Source: a virus | IMG/VR virus record: IMGVR_UViG_3300015371_000084 | Coordinates: 1 to 41,721 of that record | Reading direction: 5' to 3' (one strand) | Length of the DNA: 41,721 nt | Part shown: piece after piece, positions 20,136 to 26,453 of the stretch | Numbering within the stretch: the first letter of the stretch is position 1 | Layout: each line of letters begins with the position of its first letter | The notes under the pieces: generated by a model | Seen by the model: only the letters and a program-made list of their open reading frames with translations | Database searches by the model: none | What the model was told of the DNA's origin: nothing | Made by a program: the position numbers and the translations under genes

Positions 20136-21119
20136 CTACCGCTTCAGTCGCTGCACGAGTTCACGCGCACGTTCGGCGGTGCGCTGCTCAATCTTGTGTG
20201 TGGTCACGTACTCGTCGACCACGTCCTGCGGTGCACGCCTCTCCAGCTGATGGTTGCGCAGCATTCGCCGCGTGGACTGCTCGCGCACCAGTTCAATGGC
20301 GGCCACCTCATGCTTCAAAGTCGCGCAATGCTTGGCCACCTCTGCGCGTAACTCCTGCCACACGTGCAGCGACGAGTCAGCGAGGTGCACGCGCACCTTA
20401 ACCTGGCATTGAACGTCATTGCACGGGAATGGTTGGCCGGGCGTCCAATCAATCATCAGGCGCCGCATGCCCGGCACCGGTTGCGAGTACTCGTTGCCCT
20501 CGCCGTCGCAATGGATGACACGCGGCTCGAAGTTGTCGCCATAGTGGACGTGGTGCGGACTGCCAACATAGGTGACATTGCCGATCTTCTGCGGCACGTG
20601 CACGTCACCGGAATAGATCGTGGTGTTGCGCAGCGCCGCCGGTACCGCAGCGCTGCCGAGTTCCTGGCCGCTCTCGCTGATCGCACCTTTGAAAGTGAAG
20701 TGCGCCATGACACGCCTCGCCCCCTTGGCCCAGTCGAGATCGCCCCAGTCCGCTACGTTGCGCACATGCGGCAGCACCACCGTGCCGTCGGTTCGTTGGC
20801 AGGCCTCACTATAGAAGTGAATGAAGCGCATGTGATTGAGGAAGCGGAAGTAGGGCCACTCGGGATCGATGCCGTCGTGATTGCCACGTACGATGTGCAC
20901 CCCGATCTTCGCTTCGGTCAGCAGCGCGAGTTCATCGCAGACACGGTTCACCAGCTGCGCCGAGTGATTGTCCTTGGCATCGGTCAGGTCGCCGAGGATC
21001 CACAGCCGGTTGATGCCCTGCTCTTGCGCCAGCTTGCGCACGAACTTGAACACGTCGAAGCGGTACGCATCGCGTGCACCACTCGATAGGTGCAGATCAC
21101 TGATGAGCAGCTCGTTCAC
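20136..21119 (-). CDS. sbcD: SbcD/Mre11-like phosphoesterase (T4 gp47-like)
   Basis: The 327-aa protein carries the calcineurin-type metallophosphoesterase motifs in order: SDLHL (D8, H10), GDLTD (43-47), GNHD (79-82), H140 and SGDVHVPQ (D172, H174). These bind two metal ions for nuclease activity. The C-terminal part (about 215-327) is the helical capping and SbcC-binding region. It overlaps the upstream nuclease gene by four bases and is followed after two bases by sbcC, so the two subunits should be made together. It acts on DNA ends in recombination-dependent replication. Confidence 0.95.
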   Translation of the reverse strand: MNELLISDLHLSSGARDAYRFDVFKFVRKLAQEQGINRLWILGDLTDAKDNHSAQLVNRVCDELALLTEAKIGVHIVRGNHDGIDPEWPYFRFLNHMRFIHFYSEACQRTDGTVVLPHVRNVADWGDLDWAKGARRVMAHFTFKGAISESGQELGSAAVPAALRNTTIYSGDVHVPQKIGNVTYVGSPHHVHYGDNFEPRVIHCDGEGNEYSQPVPGMRRLMIDWTPGQPFPCNDVQCQVKVRVHLADSSLHVWQELRAEVAKHCATLKHEVAAIELVREQSTRRMLRNHQLERRAPQDVVDEYVTTHKIEQRTAERARELVQRLKR

Positions 21120-21628
21120 CTTGGGTAGCTCGTCGTCAGCAGTTCGTGAAAGGGCACGATGTGGGTCTCTGCGGCCAACAGCAGCACCCCATGATGTTCT
21201 CTGGACCGGAACAAATCCTGATACGCGCTCTCGTGCAGGCAGACCACGACGGGGTACTGATTCTGTTTGGCGATCAGCAGCGGCTGCTTGCGATGCCGGA
21301 TCGCTTCGCGGCAGGCGATCACCCAGAAGTCATAGAGCTTGCCGCTGCCATCGGTCACCAGTCGCGGCAGTCCTAGATCGCGGTAGTGCTTGCATTCCAC
21401 GTACCAGTCGTCGACGAATGCAAAGCCTAAGCGATGCACGGCGCAGACATCACCGCTCACATGTGCAAGGTCCTTGTCACTCTTGCTCGCGACCGTGGCC
21501 CGGCCGCCACTGATGGCCGACCGCCACAGCACGTCGTCGCGCTTGCCGTGGGTGACCCACAGCGAGAGCTGTTTGCAGATGTCCCGCTCAAAGGCATTGC
21601 CCTTGGCCTTACCGCGACCCGCTTTCAT
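21116..21628 (-). CDS. PD-(D/E)XK-type nuclease, Holliday-resolvase-like
   Basis: The 170-aa protein starts MKAGRGKAKGNAFERDICKQ, with an N-terminal helix that contains the conserved E of resolvase-like nucleases. It has GDVCAV near residues 58-63 and VECKHY near 76-81, giving the E...D...ExK pattern of the PD-(D/E)XK superfamily. The size fits a small phage Holliday junction resolvase or replication-fork nuclease. Its operon position next to sbcCD and recA supports a recombination role. The exact subfamily is uncertain. Confidence 0.7.
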   Translation of the reverse strand: MKAGRGKAKGNAFERDICKQLSLWVTHGKRDDVLWRSAISGGRATVASKSDKDLAHVSGDVCAVHRLGFAFVDDWYVECKHYRDLGLPRLVTDGSGKLYDFWVIACREAIRHRKQPLLIAKQNQYPVVVCLHESAYQDLFRSREHHGVLLLAAETHIVPFHELLTTSYPR

Positions 21629-22008
21629 GCCGCTGAGGCTGCGGCTTCAACGTCCCAGTGTTCCGCGCTGTCGCCGCGTGCGCGCTCGACTGCAGCGAGG
21701 GATTCGAGCAGCGAGGTCACCTCGGCTTCTTGGCGCTGGGGGTTGTCGTTCCATTCGAAGAGACTAATGGTGCTGTAGAAGCTGGGTCTCACGCCGAGCG
21801 CCTGCTTGATCTTGTTCAACGCTAACTGGTACACGTCATCGCGCACCGTTGAAGGCTCCATGCCGAGACCGCTTAGTGCGGTGCCTACGGCTACCACGAT
21901 GCAGAGCTTGCCGCCTGATCCCGGGTCCGAGGCCGTGCCATCGCCTTGCCACCATCCTTGTTTCCTGATCATTGCCGCTGCCGTCGAGTACACGTCGCCC
22001 AAGTTCAT
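21625..22008 (-). CDS. Hypothetical protein, DUF6197-like, 127 aa
   Basis: The start at 22008 follows AAAGGAGAACAGC. The product has KQGWWQGDG near residue 20 and GGKLCIVVAVGTAL near 35, which matches the 'W.QG....G..C..GA' pattern of DUF6197, a small helical family of phages and actinobacteria. The C-terminal helix is acidic. It overlaps the downstream nuclease gene by four bases. No function is known. Confidence 0.6.
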   Translation of the reverse strand: MNLGDVYSTAAAMIRKQGWWQGDGTASDPGSGGKLCIVVAVGTALSGLGMEPSTVRDDVYQLALNKIKQALGVRPSFYSTISLFEWNDNPQRQEAEVTSLLESLAAVERARGDSAEHWDVEAAASAA

Positions 22009-22023
22009 GCTGTTCTCCTTTAG

Positions 22024-23004
22024 TTAAACGCTGCCGTACTTCCGCCGCTTCGGCAGGAACGACTGCTCTACTTCCGACCAGGCTGCTTCCACCTGCGCGG
22101 CGAGGTCGTTGCGGTAGTCGATGATCTCGTCGCGTGTCATGTGCTCGGTGTCGCGTTCCTTCTGCGGCCGCCCCACGTTCTTGAGCCATGCGTGGTTGGC
22201 GGCGATGTCGTCCACCCCGAATCCAAACAGGATCGAGAAGTCGCACTCACGCAGTGGCAACCCGATCTTGTTCTTGTCCACCTTGGCGCGGATGTTCACC
22301 CCCGTCTTGCGCTCCACCTTGCGCACCGTGCGCTTGAGGGTGCCCACTTGCGCGAGGTACAGCACTTGGCTGGCGTAGAAGTCCAGCGCTCGTCCCCCAG
22401 TGCGTGCGCTCTTGCGGCCAAAGCGCACGCCGATGGCGTCGCGCACTTGCGAGATCACAAACAGACAGATGTTGGCCTCGGCTAACTTGCGCACCAAGCG
22501 ACGGAACAGCTGGCTCAACTGCTTCGCCTTCTGTGCACCGTAGGTCCCCTCGTCGATGCCGCGCTGCATTTCAGCCTCGTCCGACAACGCATCGAGCGAG
22601 TCCACGATATACAGACCCGGTGCGTTGTCGTCCTCGGCGATCACCTTCTCCAAGTGCAGGAACAACTGCTCGACGGTGTTCTTGTTCTTGATGAAGCGCA
22701 CCTTGCCAACGGGAAAGCCCAGCGCTTCAGCGTAGGCATTGTCGAAGGCGCTCTCCGCTTCGAGGTACCAGAGGCGTGCGTCAGGATACGCTGCCACCAA
22801 GTTGGCGCACGCTTCAATCGCCAGCAACGTCTTGCCCGTCGACTTGTCTCCTACCACGTTCACGATGCGCCCCAGCGGATAACCACCGCCGAGTGCACAG
22901 TCGAGCAAGGCACAGCCACTGGAGATAAACCGGTGCGAGTCCGAGCGCGAGGCGAAGTACGCCCCACCCTTCTGCTTAGCGCCGATCTTCGGCCGTGCCA
23001 TCAT
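22024..23004 (-). CDS. recA: RecA/UvsX-like recombinase
   Basis: The 326-aa protein has Walker A GDKSTGKT (residues 52-59), the catalytic E84 in LEAE, Walker B LYIVDSLDAL (131-140), Q186 at the end of the sensor strand, and the L2-region signature TGGRALDFY (202-210). It lacks the long C-terminal domain of cellular RecA and is similar in size to phage recombinases. It should polymerise on ssDNA and catalyse strand exchange with the gp32-like SSB two genes upstream. The start is ATG at 23004 or 23001; no strong Shine-Dalgarno is visible, and the gene follows its neighbour by one base, so coupling is likely. Confidence 0.93.
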   Translation of the reverse strand: MMARPKIGAKQKGGAYFASRSDSHRFISSGCALLDCALGGGYPLGRIVNVVGDKSTGKTLLAIEACANLVAAYPDARLWYLEAESAFDNAYAEALGFPVGKVRFIKNKNTVEQLFLHLEKVIAEDDNAPGLYIVDSLDALSDEAEMQRGIDEGTYGAQKAKQLSQLFRRLVRKLAEANICLFVISQVRDAIGVRFGRKSARTGGRALDFYASQVLYLAQVGTLKRTVRKVERKTGVNIRAKVDKNKIGLPLRECDFSILFGFGVDDIAANHAWLKNVGRPQKERDTEHMTRDEIIDYRNDLAAQVEAAWSEVEQSFLPKRRKYGSV

Positions 23005-23005
23005 G

Positions 23006-23356
23006 TTAGGTCACTGCTCGACTGCGCGACTTGCGCTTGCGTGCCAGTTTTTGTTTGGCCTCTTGCGAGTATTCAATGGTCTTCTTCGGCGGTGCTGCCG
23101 TTGTGGTTGCTGTCTTCTTAGGCAGCGTCAATGTCTTTCTAGGGACCGGCGGCGCTGGCACAGCCGCTGCCGTTGGCGCTGGCACAGCCGCGGCTTTCTT
23201 CTCCGTTGCTGGCTTGCTGCCTAGCTTCAACACTTCGACTAGATCCTCGAGTGCGATTTGAATCATAGTACCCTTCGGGCTCCAACATTGAAATCTGCCT
23301 TGGCCACCCGTTGCGTCAGCAACCGCTTTGCGTACCCGTTCCAGTGCCGTCGTCAT
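23006..23356 (-). CDS. Basic Ala/Pro-rich hypothetical protein, 116 aa
   Basis: The N-terminal 50 residues form a small folded domain (MTTALERVRKAVADATGGQG... with FQCWSPKGTMIQIALEDLVE). The rest is a disordered tail rich in K, A, P and T, ending KLARKRKSRSRAVT. The basic tail suggests DNA contact. It lies between the SSB and RecA-like genes and may assist recombination, but I do not recognise the family. Confidence 0.65.
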   Translation of the reverse strand: MTTALERVRKAVADATGGQGRFQCWSPKGTMIQIALEDLVEVLKLGSKPATEKKAAAVPAPTAAAVPAPPVPRKTLTLPKKTATTTAAPPKKTIEYSQEAKQKLARKRKSRSRAVT

Positions 23357-23384
23357 GTTCGTCCTTTCTCCTCAATGTTGCAGG

Positions 23385-24461
23385 TCAGTCGTCGCGCGCA
23401 TTTTTGCGCAACTTATCCAGCCGCGAGCGGGTGCTGGGCTTCTCGTCTTCGTCGTCGTCACGCGTGCTGCGGCGCTTGGGCTTCTCTTCCTCTTCGTCGT
23501 CATCGCGTGCCGTGCGGCGCTTTGGTTTCTCGTCCTCGTCTTCGTCCTCGTCGTCACGCCCCTTGCGCTCCGGCTTCTCGTCTTCGTCCTCATCCTCATC
23601 GCGTGCCTTGCGCTTTGGCTTCTCGTCGTCCTCGTCTTCGTCACGAGTTCGGCGCTTGGGCTTCTCGTCTTCGTCGTCCGCGCTGCGCAGCCGAGCCCGG
23701 CCGCGTGGCCGTTCCTCGTCTTCGTCCTTCTTCTTCTTGTTGCGTGCATCCTTCGGCGCGGTCAGTCCGTCACCGACCACTTCTTCCAGTTCCTCGGTGC
23801 TGCGATAGATCAGCAGGTCCGGCACCGGTGACTCTTCGATGAACTTGAGCCAGCGCTGGGCCACGTCTTCCTCGTCCGAGAGCGGACTGGTGCGGCGCTC
23901 GATCACCACGCCCACGTACTTCGTGTTGAGGCCTTGGCCCTCACGCTCGAATGACAGGTCGTAGCCGTCCTCCGGATCGTCGAGGTTGTAGACCTCGCCG
24001 GTCTTGCGGTCCTTGCTGATCTTCACGATGTCGAGGTCAAGGCTCTGCGGCATGAACCACAGCGACGGCCCTTCGCGCTCGTTGTCACGGTCGATCACGT
24101 AGCAGGCCACGCGCCGCCGCCACTTCAGAGCTTCAGCCAGGTCCTCGTCGCCTTCACGCGTTGCGCGCGTGCGCTCGTCGCAGATGGGGCAGGGCTTGTC
24201 CTTCATCCGCTTGAGACACAGATACGAGCTGCCGTCCGGCCCGATGTTGTAGTGGCCGTACACGTCGAAGCCGTAGTGCTCGGGCTCCTTCCACGTGGGG
24301 GGCATGATGCGCACTGTATGGGTGCCGGCCTTCGGTGCAAAGATCTTGACGCCCTCGACGGTGAAGCCCTCGCGGTTACCGCCGATGGTCATGCGCTTCT
24401 GCAAGTCCTCGGCGCTGCGCGGCTTGTACTTGAAGCTGCCGTTGCTACTCGTTTTTTTCAT
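23385..24461 (-). CDS. Single-stranded DNA-binding protein, gp32-like, with long charged repeat tail
   Basis: I chose ATG at 24461 (MKKTSSNGSFKYKPRSAEDL..., 358 aa), which follows CAAGGAGCTTGGGT. The N-terminal 240 residues contain the basic start, aromatic strands, and a CPICDERTR motif (C-x2-C) typical of the zinc/DNA-binding region of gp32-like phage SSBs. Residues about 255-350 are repeats of (D/E)n-KPKR(R/K) type, such as DEDEDDEKPKRKARDEDEDE, and then RLDKLRKNARDD. An acidic tail of SSB normally recruits replication proteins and competes with DNA; here it is unusually long and alternates acidic and basic blocks. The gene neighbours support the call. Confidence 0.85.
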   Translation of the reverse strand: MKKTSSNGSFKYKPRSAEDLQKRMTIGGNREGFTVEGVKIFAPKAGTHTVRIMPPTWKEPEHYGFDVYGHYNIGPDGSSYLCLKRMKDKPCPICDERTRATREGDEDLAEALKWRRRVACYVIDRDNEREGPSLWFMPQSLDLDIVKISKDRKTGEVYNLDDPEDGYDLSFEREGQGLNTKYVGVVIERRTSPLSDEEDVAQRWLKFIEESPVPDLLIYRSTEELEEVVGDGLTAPKDARNKKKKDEDEERPRGRARLRSADDEDEKPKRRTRDEDEDDEKPKRKARDEDEDEDEKPERKGRDDEDEDEDEKPKRRTARDDDEEEEKPKRRSTRDDDEDEKPSTRSRLDKLRKNARDD

Positions 24462-24606
24462 ACCCAAGCTCCTTGATGAATGTTGCTTTGCTGCGGAAAT
24501 ATGCGGCGCACACTGCACGGGTGACGATATACGAGGCCACTGCAATGAACGGCGACGCAAGTAGAATCAGCAGGAATAGCATGCCGATGTTCCAATCCAT
24601 ACTCAT
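24445..24606 (-). CDS. Small membrane protein, 53 aa
   Basis: ATG at 24606 follows AGGAGAAGGAT. The product MSMDWNIGMLFLLILLASPF has one strong transmembrane helix (about 8-30) with a basic cytoplasmic-type tail (RAVCAAYFRSKATFIKELGY). Its 3' end overlaps the start of the SSB gene by 17 bases and contains that gene's ribosome-binding site, so the two are coupled. The function is unknown. Confidence 0.6.
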   Translation of the reverse strand: MSMDWNIGMLFLLILLASPFIAVASYIVTRAVCAAYFRSKATFIKELGYEKNE

Positions 24607-25097
24607 ATCCTTCTCCTCGTTGCGGCGAGCGCTTTGCGTCCGCTCTCGCGGTCGTGCTCACGTACTTGGTGCCGCTCCTTCTCGCCCACGGACGAAGCCT
24701 GATAAAAACCCGCGATCCAAAGCTGTGCCAGTTCACGCAGCATCTTGCCGCGCTGATCGAAACTGCTGCGCAGGGCGTCCCACAGTTCCGCTTCTTGTTT
24801 GGTGGCGCGGTAGGTCTTCTCGGCGGTGACGTGCGCCTTGCTCAAGGTCGCCGCCTCCTTGATCGCCGCCTCGGTGGTGCGCTCCTTGGTGCGCACCGCT
24901 TCGTAGCGCGCCTCGTCGCAGGCTTCGATGTACGCCTTCTCCATGTCCCACTTGGCCTGATCGCGGCGGCTGATGGCGAGCACGGCCTGCTCCGCGACCT
25001 GATCGTACAGTGACGGCTGCGCACTGATCTCTTCGTCGAGGGCGTCGCGATCAATCTCGAGGCGATCGCGCAAGTCTTCCAACGATAGGAACTTCAT
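24603..25097 (-). CDS. Coiled-coil protein of the recombination cluster, UvsY-like?
   Basis: The 164-aa product is almost wholly helical and charged. An N-terminal segment (MKFLSLEDLRDRLEIDRDAL) is followed by a long helix with KAHVTAEKTYRATKQEAELW, then WDALRSSFDQRGKMLRELAQ. Phages that encode a RecA-like recombinase and a gp32-like SSB often carry such a protein next to them, and in T4 this role is held by the mediator UvsY, but the similarity here is of type and position only. It overlaps the small membrane gene by four bases. Confidence 0.6.
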   Translation of the reverse strand: MKFLSLEDLRDRLEIDRDALDEEISAQPSLYDQVAEQAVLAISRRDQAKWDMEKAYIEACDEARYEAVRTKERTTEAAIKEAATLSKAHVTAEKTYRATKQEAELWDALRSSFDQRGKMLRELAQLWIAGFYQASSVGEKERHQVREHDRESGRKALAATRRRI

Positions 25098-25106
25098 TAG
25101 CGTCCC

Positions 25107-25214
25107 CTACCGAAAGTCATCGCGGTTGTGCTTGATCCACCACCACGTACGAAGTCGCAGCCACGGATTCATTAGCCGTTGCTTCATACGCAACCACAGC
25201 GGTTTCTTTTTCAT
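25107..25214 (-). CDS. Tiny basic/aromatic peptide, 35 aa
   Basis: ATG at 25214 encodes MKKKPLWLRMKQRLMNPWLR, followed by LRTWWWIKHNRDDFR. It starts four bases after the upstream stop; no clear ribosome-binding site is seen, so it relies on coupling. It looks amphipathic, with a Trp/Arg-rich face, so it may associate with membrane or nucleic acid. Confidence 0.45.
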   Translation of the reverse strand: MKKKPLWLRMKQRLMNPWLRLRTWWWIKHNRDDFR

Positions 25215-25218
25215 GGGT

Positions 25219-25509
25219 TCAATGTTTGCCTCGATGGGTTTTGATCACTTCAACGAGCGCCTTCAAGCGATAGTCCGTGCTGGCGTGAATGGACAGCGGC
25301 AGCGTTGGCAGGTCCTTGCGCATCTTGGCGACTGCCTCCATCACCCACGGGGGAATGCAGAACGTTTCCGCCGACGGCTGCCAGTCCTCAGGCAGATATC
25401 CGAGTTGCTTAGCCAGATCGATGAGTGCGTCGGCGCGCTCGATTGCGCCGTGGTCCCGTTTGTTCCATACCGCACACAGCTGCGACTTGGTGAATAGAGT
25501 CACGCTCAT
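25219..25509 (-). CDS. Hypothetical protein, 96 aa
   Basis: ATG at 25509 follows CGGGAGGTTACTGAC and overlaps the upstream stop. The product (MSVTLFTKSQLCAVWNKRDH...) is mixed alpha/beta and helical, ending in a basic segment (KALVEVIKTHRGKH). It follows the clamp-loader gene and may be a small replication accessory protein; no family is recognised. Confidence 0.6.
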   Translation of the reverse strand: MSVTLFTKSQLCAVWNKRDHGAIERADALIDLAKQLGYLPEDWQPSAETFCIPPWVMEAVAKMRKDLPTLPLSIHASTDYRLKALVEVIKTHRGKH

Positions 25510-26438
25510 GTCAGTAACCTCCCGACCGCTAACAAGAGCGGCGCTTTGTCTTCGGCCTGAAAGAACGGGGTGCTGAATTGCTCCAGCACCGCGAGTAGGC
25601 GCGTCGTGTTCTTGCTGTCGCCGAGTAGCGCATTCTGCACATAACGCAGCACCACCAAGCGCACGCCCTCGGCCGTCTCCCCGTCCGGTAGATCGCGGAT
25701 GCAATCGCGGCAGCGTTCCCAGTTTGCGCTGCCATCCGCCAGCATGCGCGCCAGTTGCACGGCCTCCGACTCGTCACTCGCGGCGGCGAGTAGCGACGCG
25801 GCATCCTTGCGCGACTTGGCCGCGCGACCCATGGAGAGATTGACCAGGGCCTGCCGCACGCTGCCGCCGGCCTGCCGTGCGCAGACCTGCACCACCCCGT
25901 CGGCGAGTTGCCACCGCTCCAGCGCTGCCACTTCGTCGAGATAGTCGCCCAGTACATTCGCATTGACTGGCCTGACTTGGTAAGTATGGCAGCGCGTGAC
26001 GATGGTCTTAGGCACGCGGTGCGCTTCGGTCGTGCACAGTGCCCAGTGCACGTGTGCGGGCGGCTCCTCGATCGGCAACAGCAGCGACTGCCACGTGGCC
26101 TTGCTCAGTGCGTGACACTCATCGACGATCACGAACTTGGTGGCGGATTCTCCGATCGCCCGGTAGCGCAGCGTCTGCAGCAGGTTGCGCATGGCATCAA
26201 TGCCGCTGTTGCTTGCGGCATCGATCTCTATGAGTCCGTCCTTGCCCGTCTGCAGCATCGTCGACAGTACGCGCGCCAGTGTGGTCTTGCCGCAGCCGCT
26301 GGGACCGGTGAACAGGAACGCATGCGGCGGCGCTGCCCGCTTGAAGACTTCCTTCAGCGAGCGCACTACCGCCGCTTGCCCGATCACGTCGTCCAGTTGC
26401 TGCGGACGGTACTTCAGTTCCAACGGAAGGTCGCCCAT
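25506..26438 (-). CDS. Clamp loader ATPase (DnaX / replication factor C small-subunit-like)
   Basis: The 310-aa AAA+ protein starts MGDLPLELKYRPQQLDDVIG, the KYRP signature of clamp loaders. It has Walker A GPSGCGKT (45-52), Walker B VDECHAL (105-111, DECH box) and a sensor-1 region CTTEAHRVP. A helical collar follows (about 215-310). One gene encodes the whole loader, as in T4 gp44-type or DnaX-type phage loaders with a single kind of subunit. It loads the sliding clamp encoded two genes upstream. There is no Shine-Dalgarno; a GGGATATAGTT word ends six bases before the ATG, so a leaderless message is possible. Confidence 0.92.
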   Translation of the reverse strand: MGDLPLELKYRPQQLDDVIGQAAVVRSLKEVFKRAAPPHAFLFTGPSGCGKTTLARVLSTMLQTGKDGLIEIDAASNSGIDAMRNLLQTLRYRAIGESATKFVIVDECHALSKATWQSLLLPIEEPPAHVHWALCTTEAHRVPKTIVTRCHTYQVRPVNANVLGDYLDEVAALERWQLADGVVQVCARQAGGSVRQALVNLSMGRAAKSRKDAASLLAAASDESEAVQLARMLADGSANWERCRDCIRDLPDGETAEGVRLVVLRYVQNALLGDSKNTTRLLAVLEQFSTPFFQAEDKAPLLLAVGRLLT

Positions 26439-26442
26439 ATTG

Positions 26443-26453
26443 AACTATATCCC
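26443..26453 (-). promoter_or_regulatory. GGGATATAGTT motif just before a start codon
   Basis: On the minus strand GGGATATAGTTCAATATG puts a TATAGT -10-like box five bases from the clamp-loader ATG. The identical 11-bp word occurs on the plus strand at 36739-36749, again five bases after TATAGT from a GTG start. It overlaps the polymerase stop codon, so part of the identity could come from coding. Confidence 0.35.
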
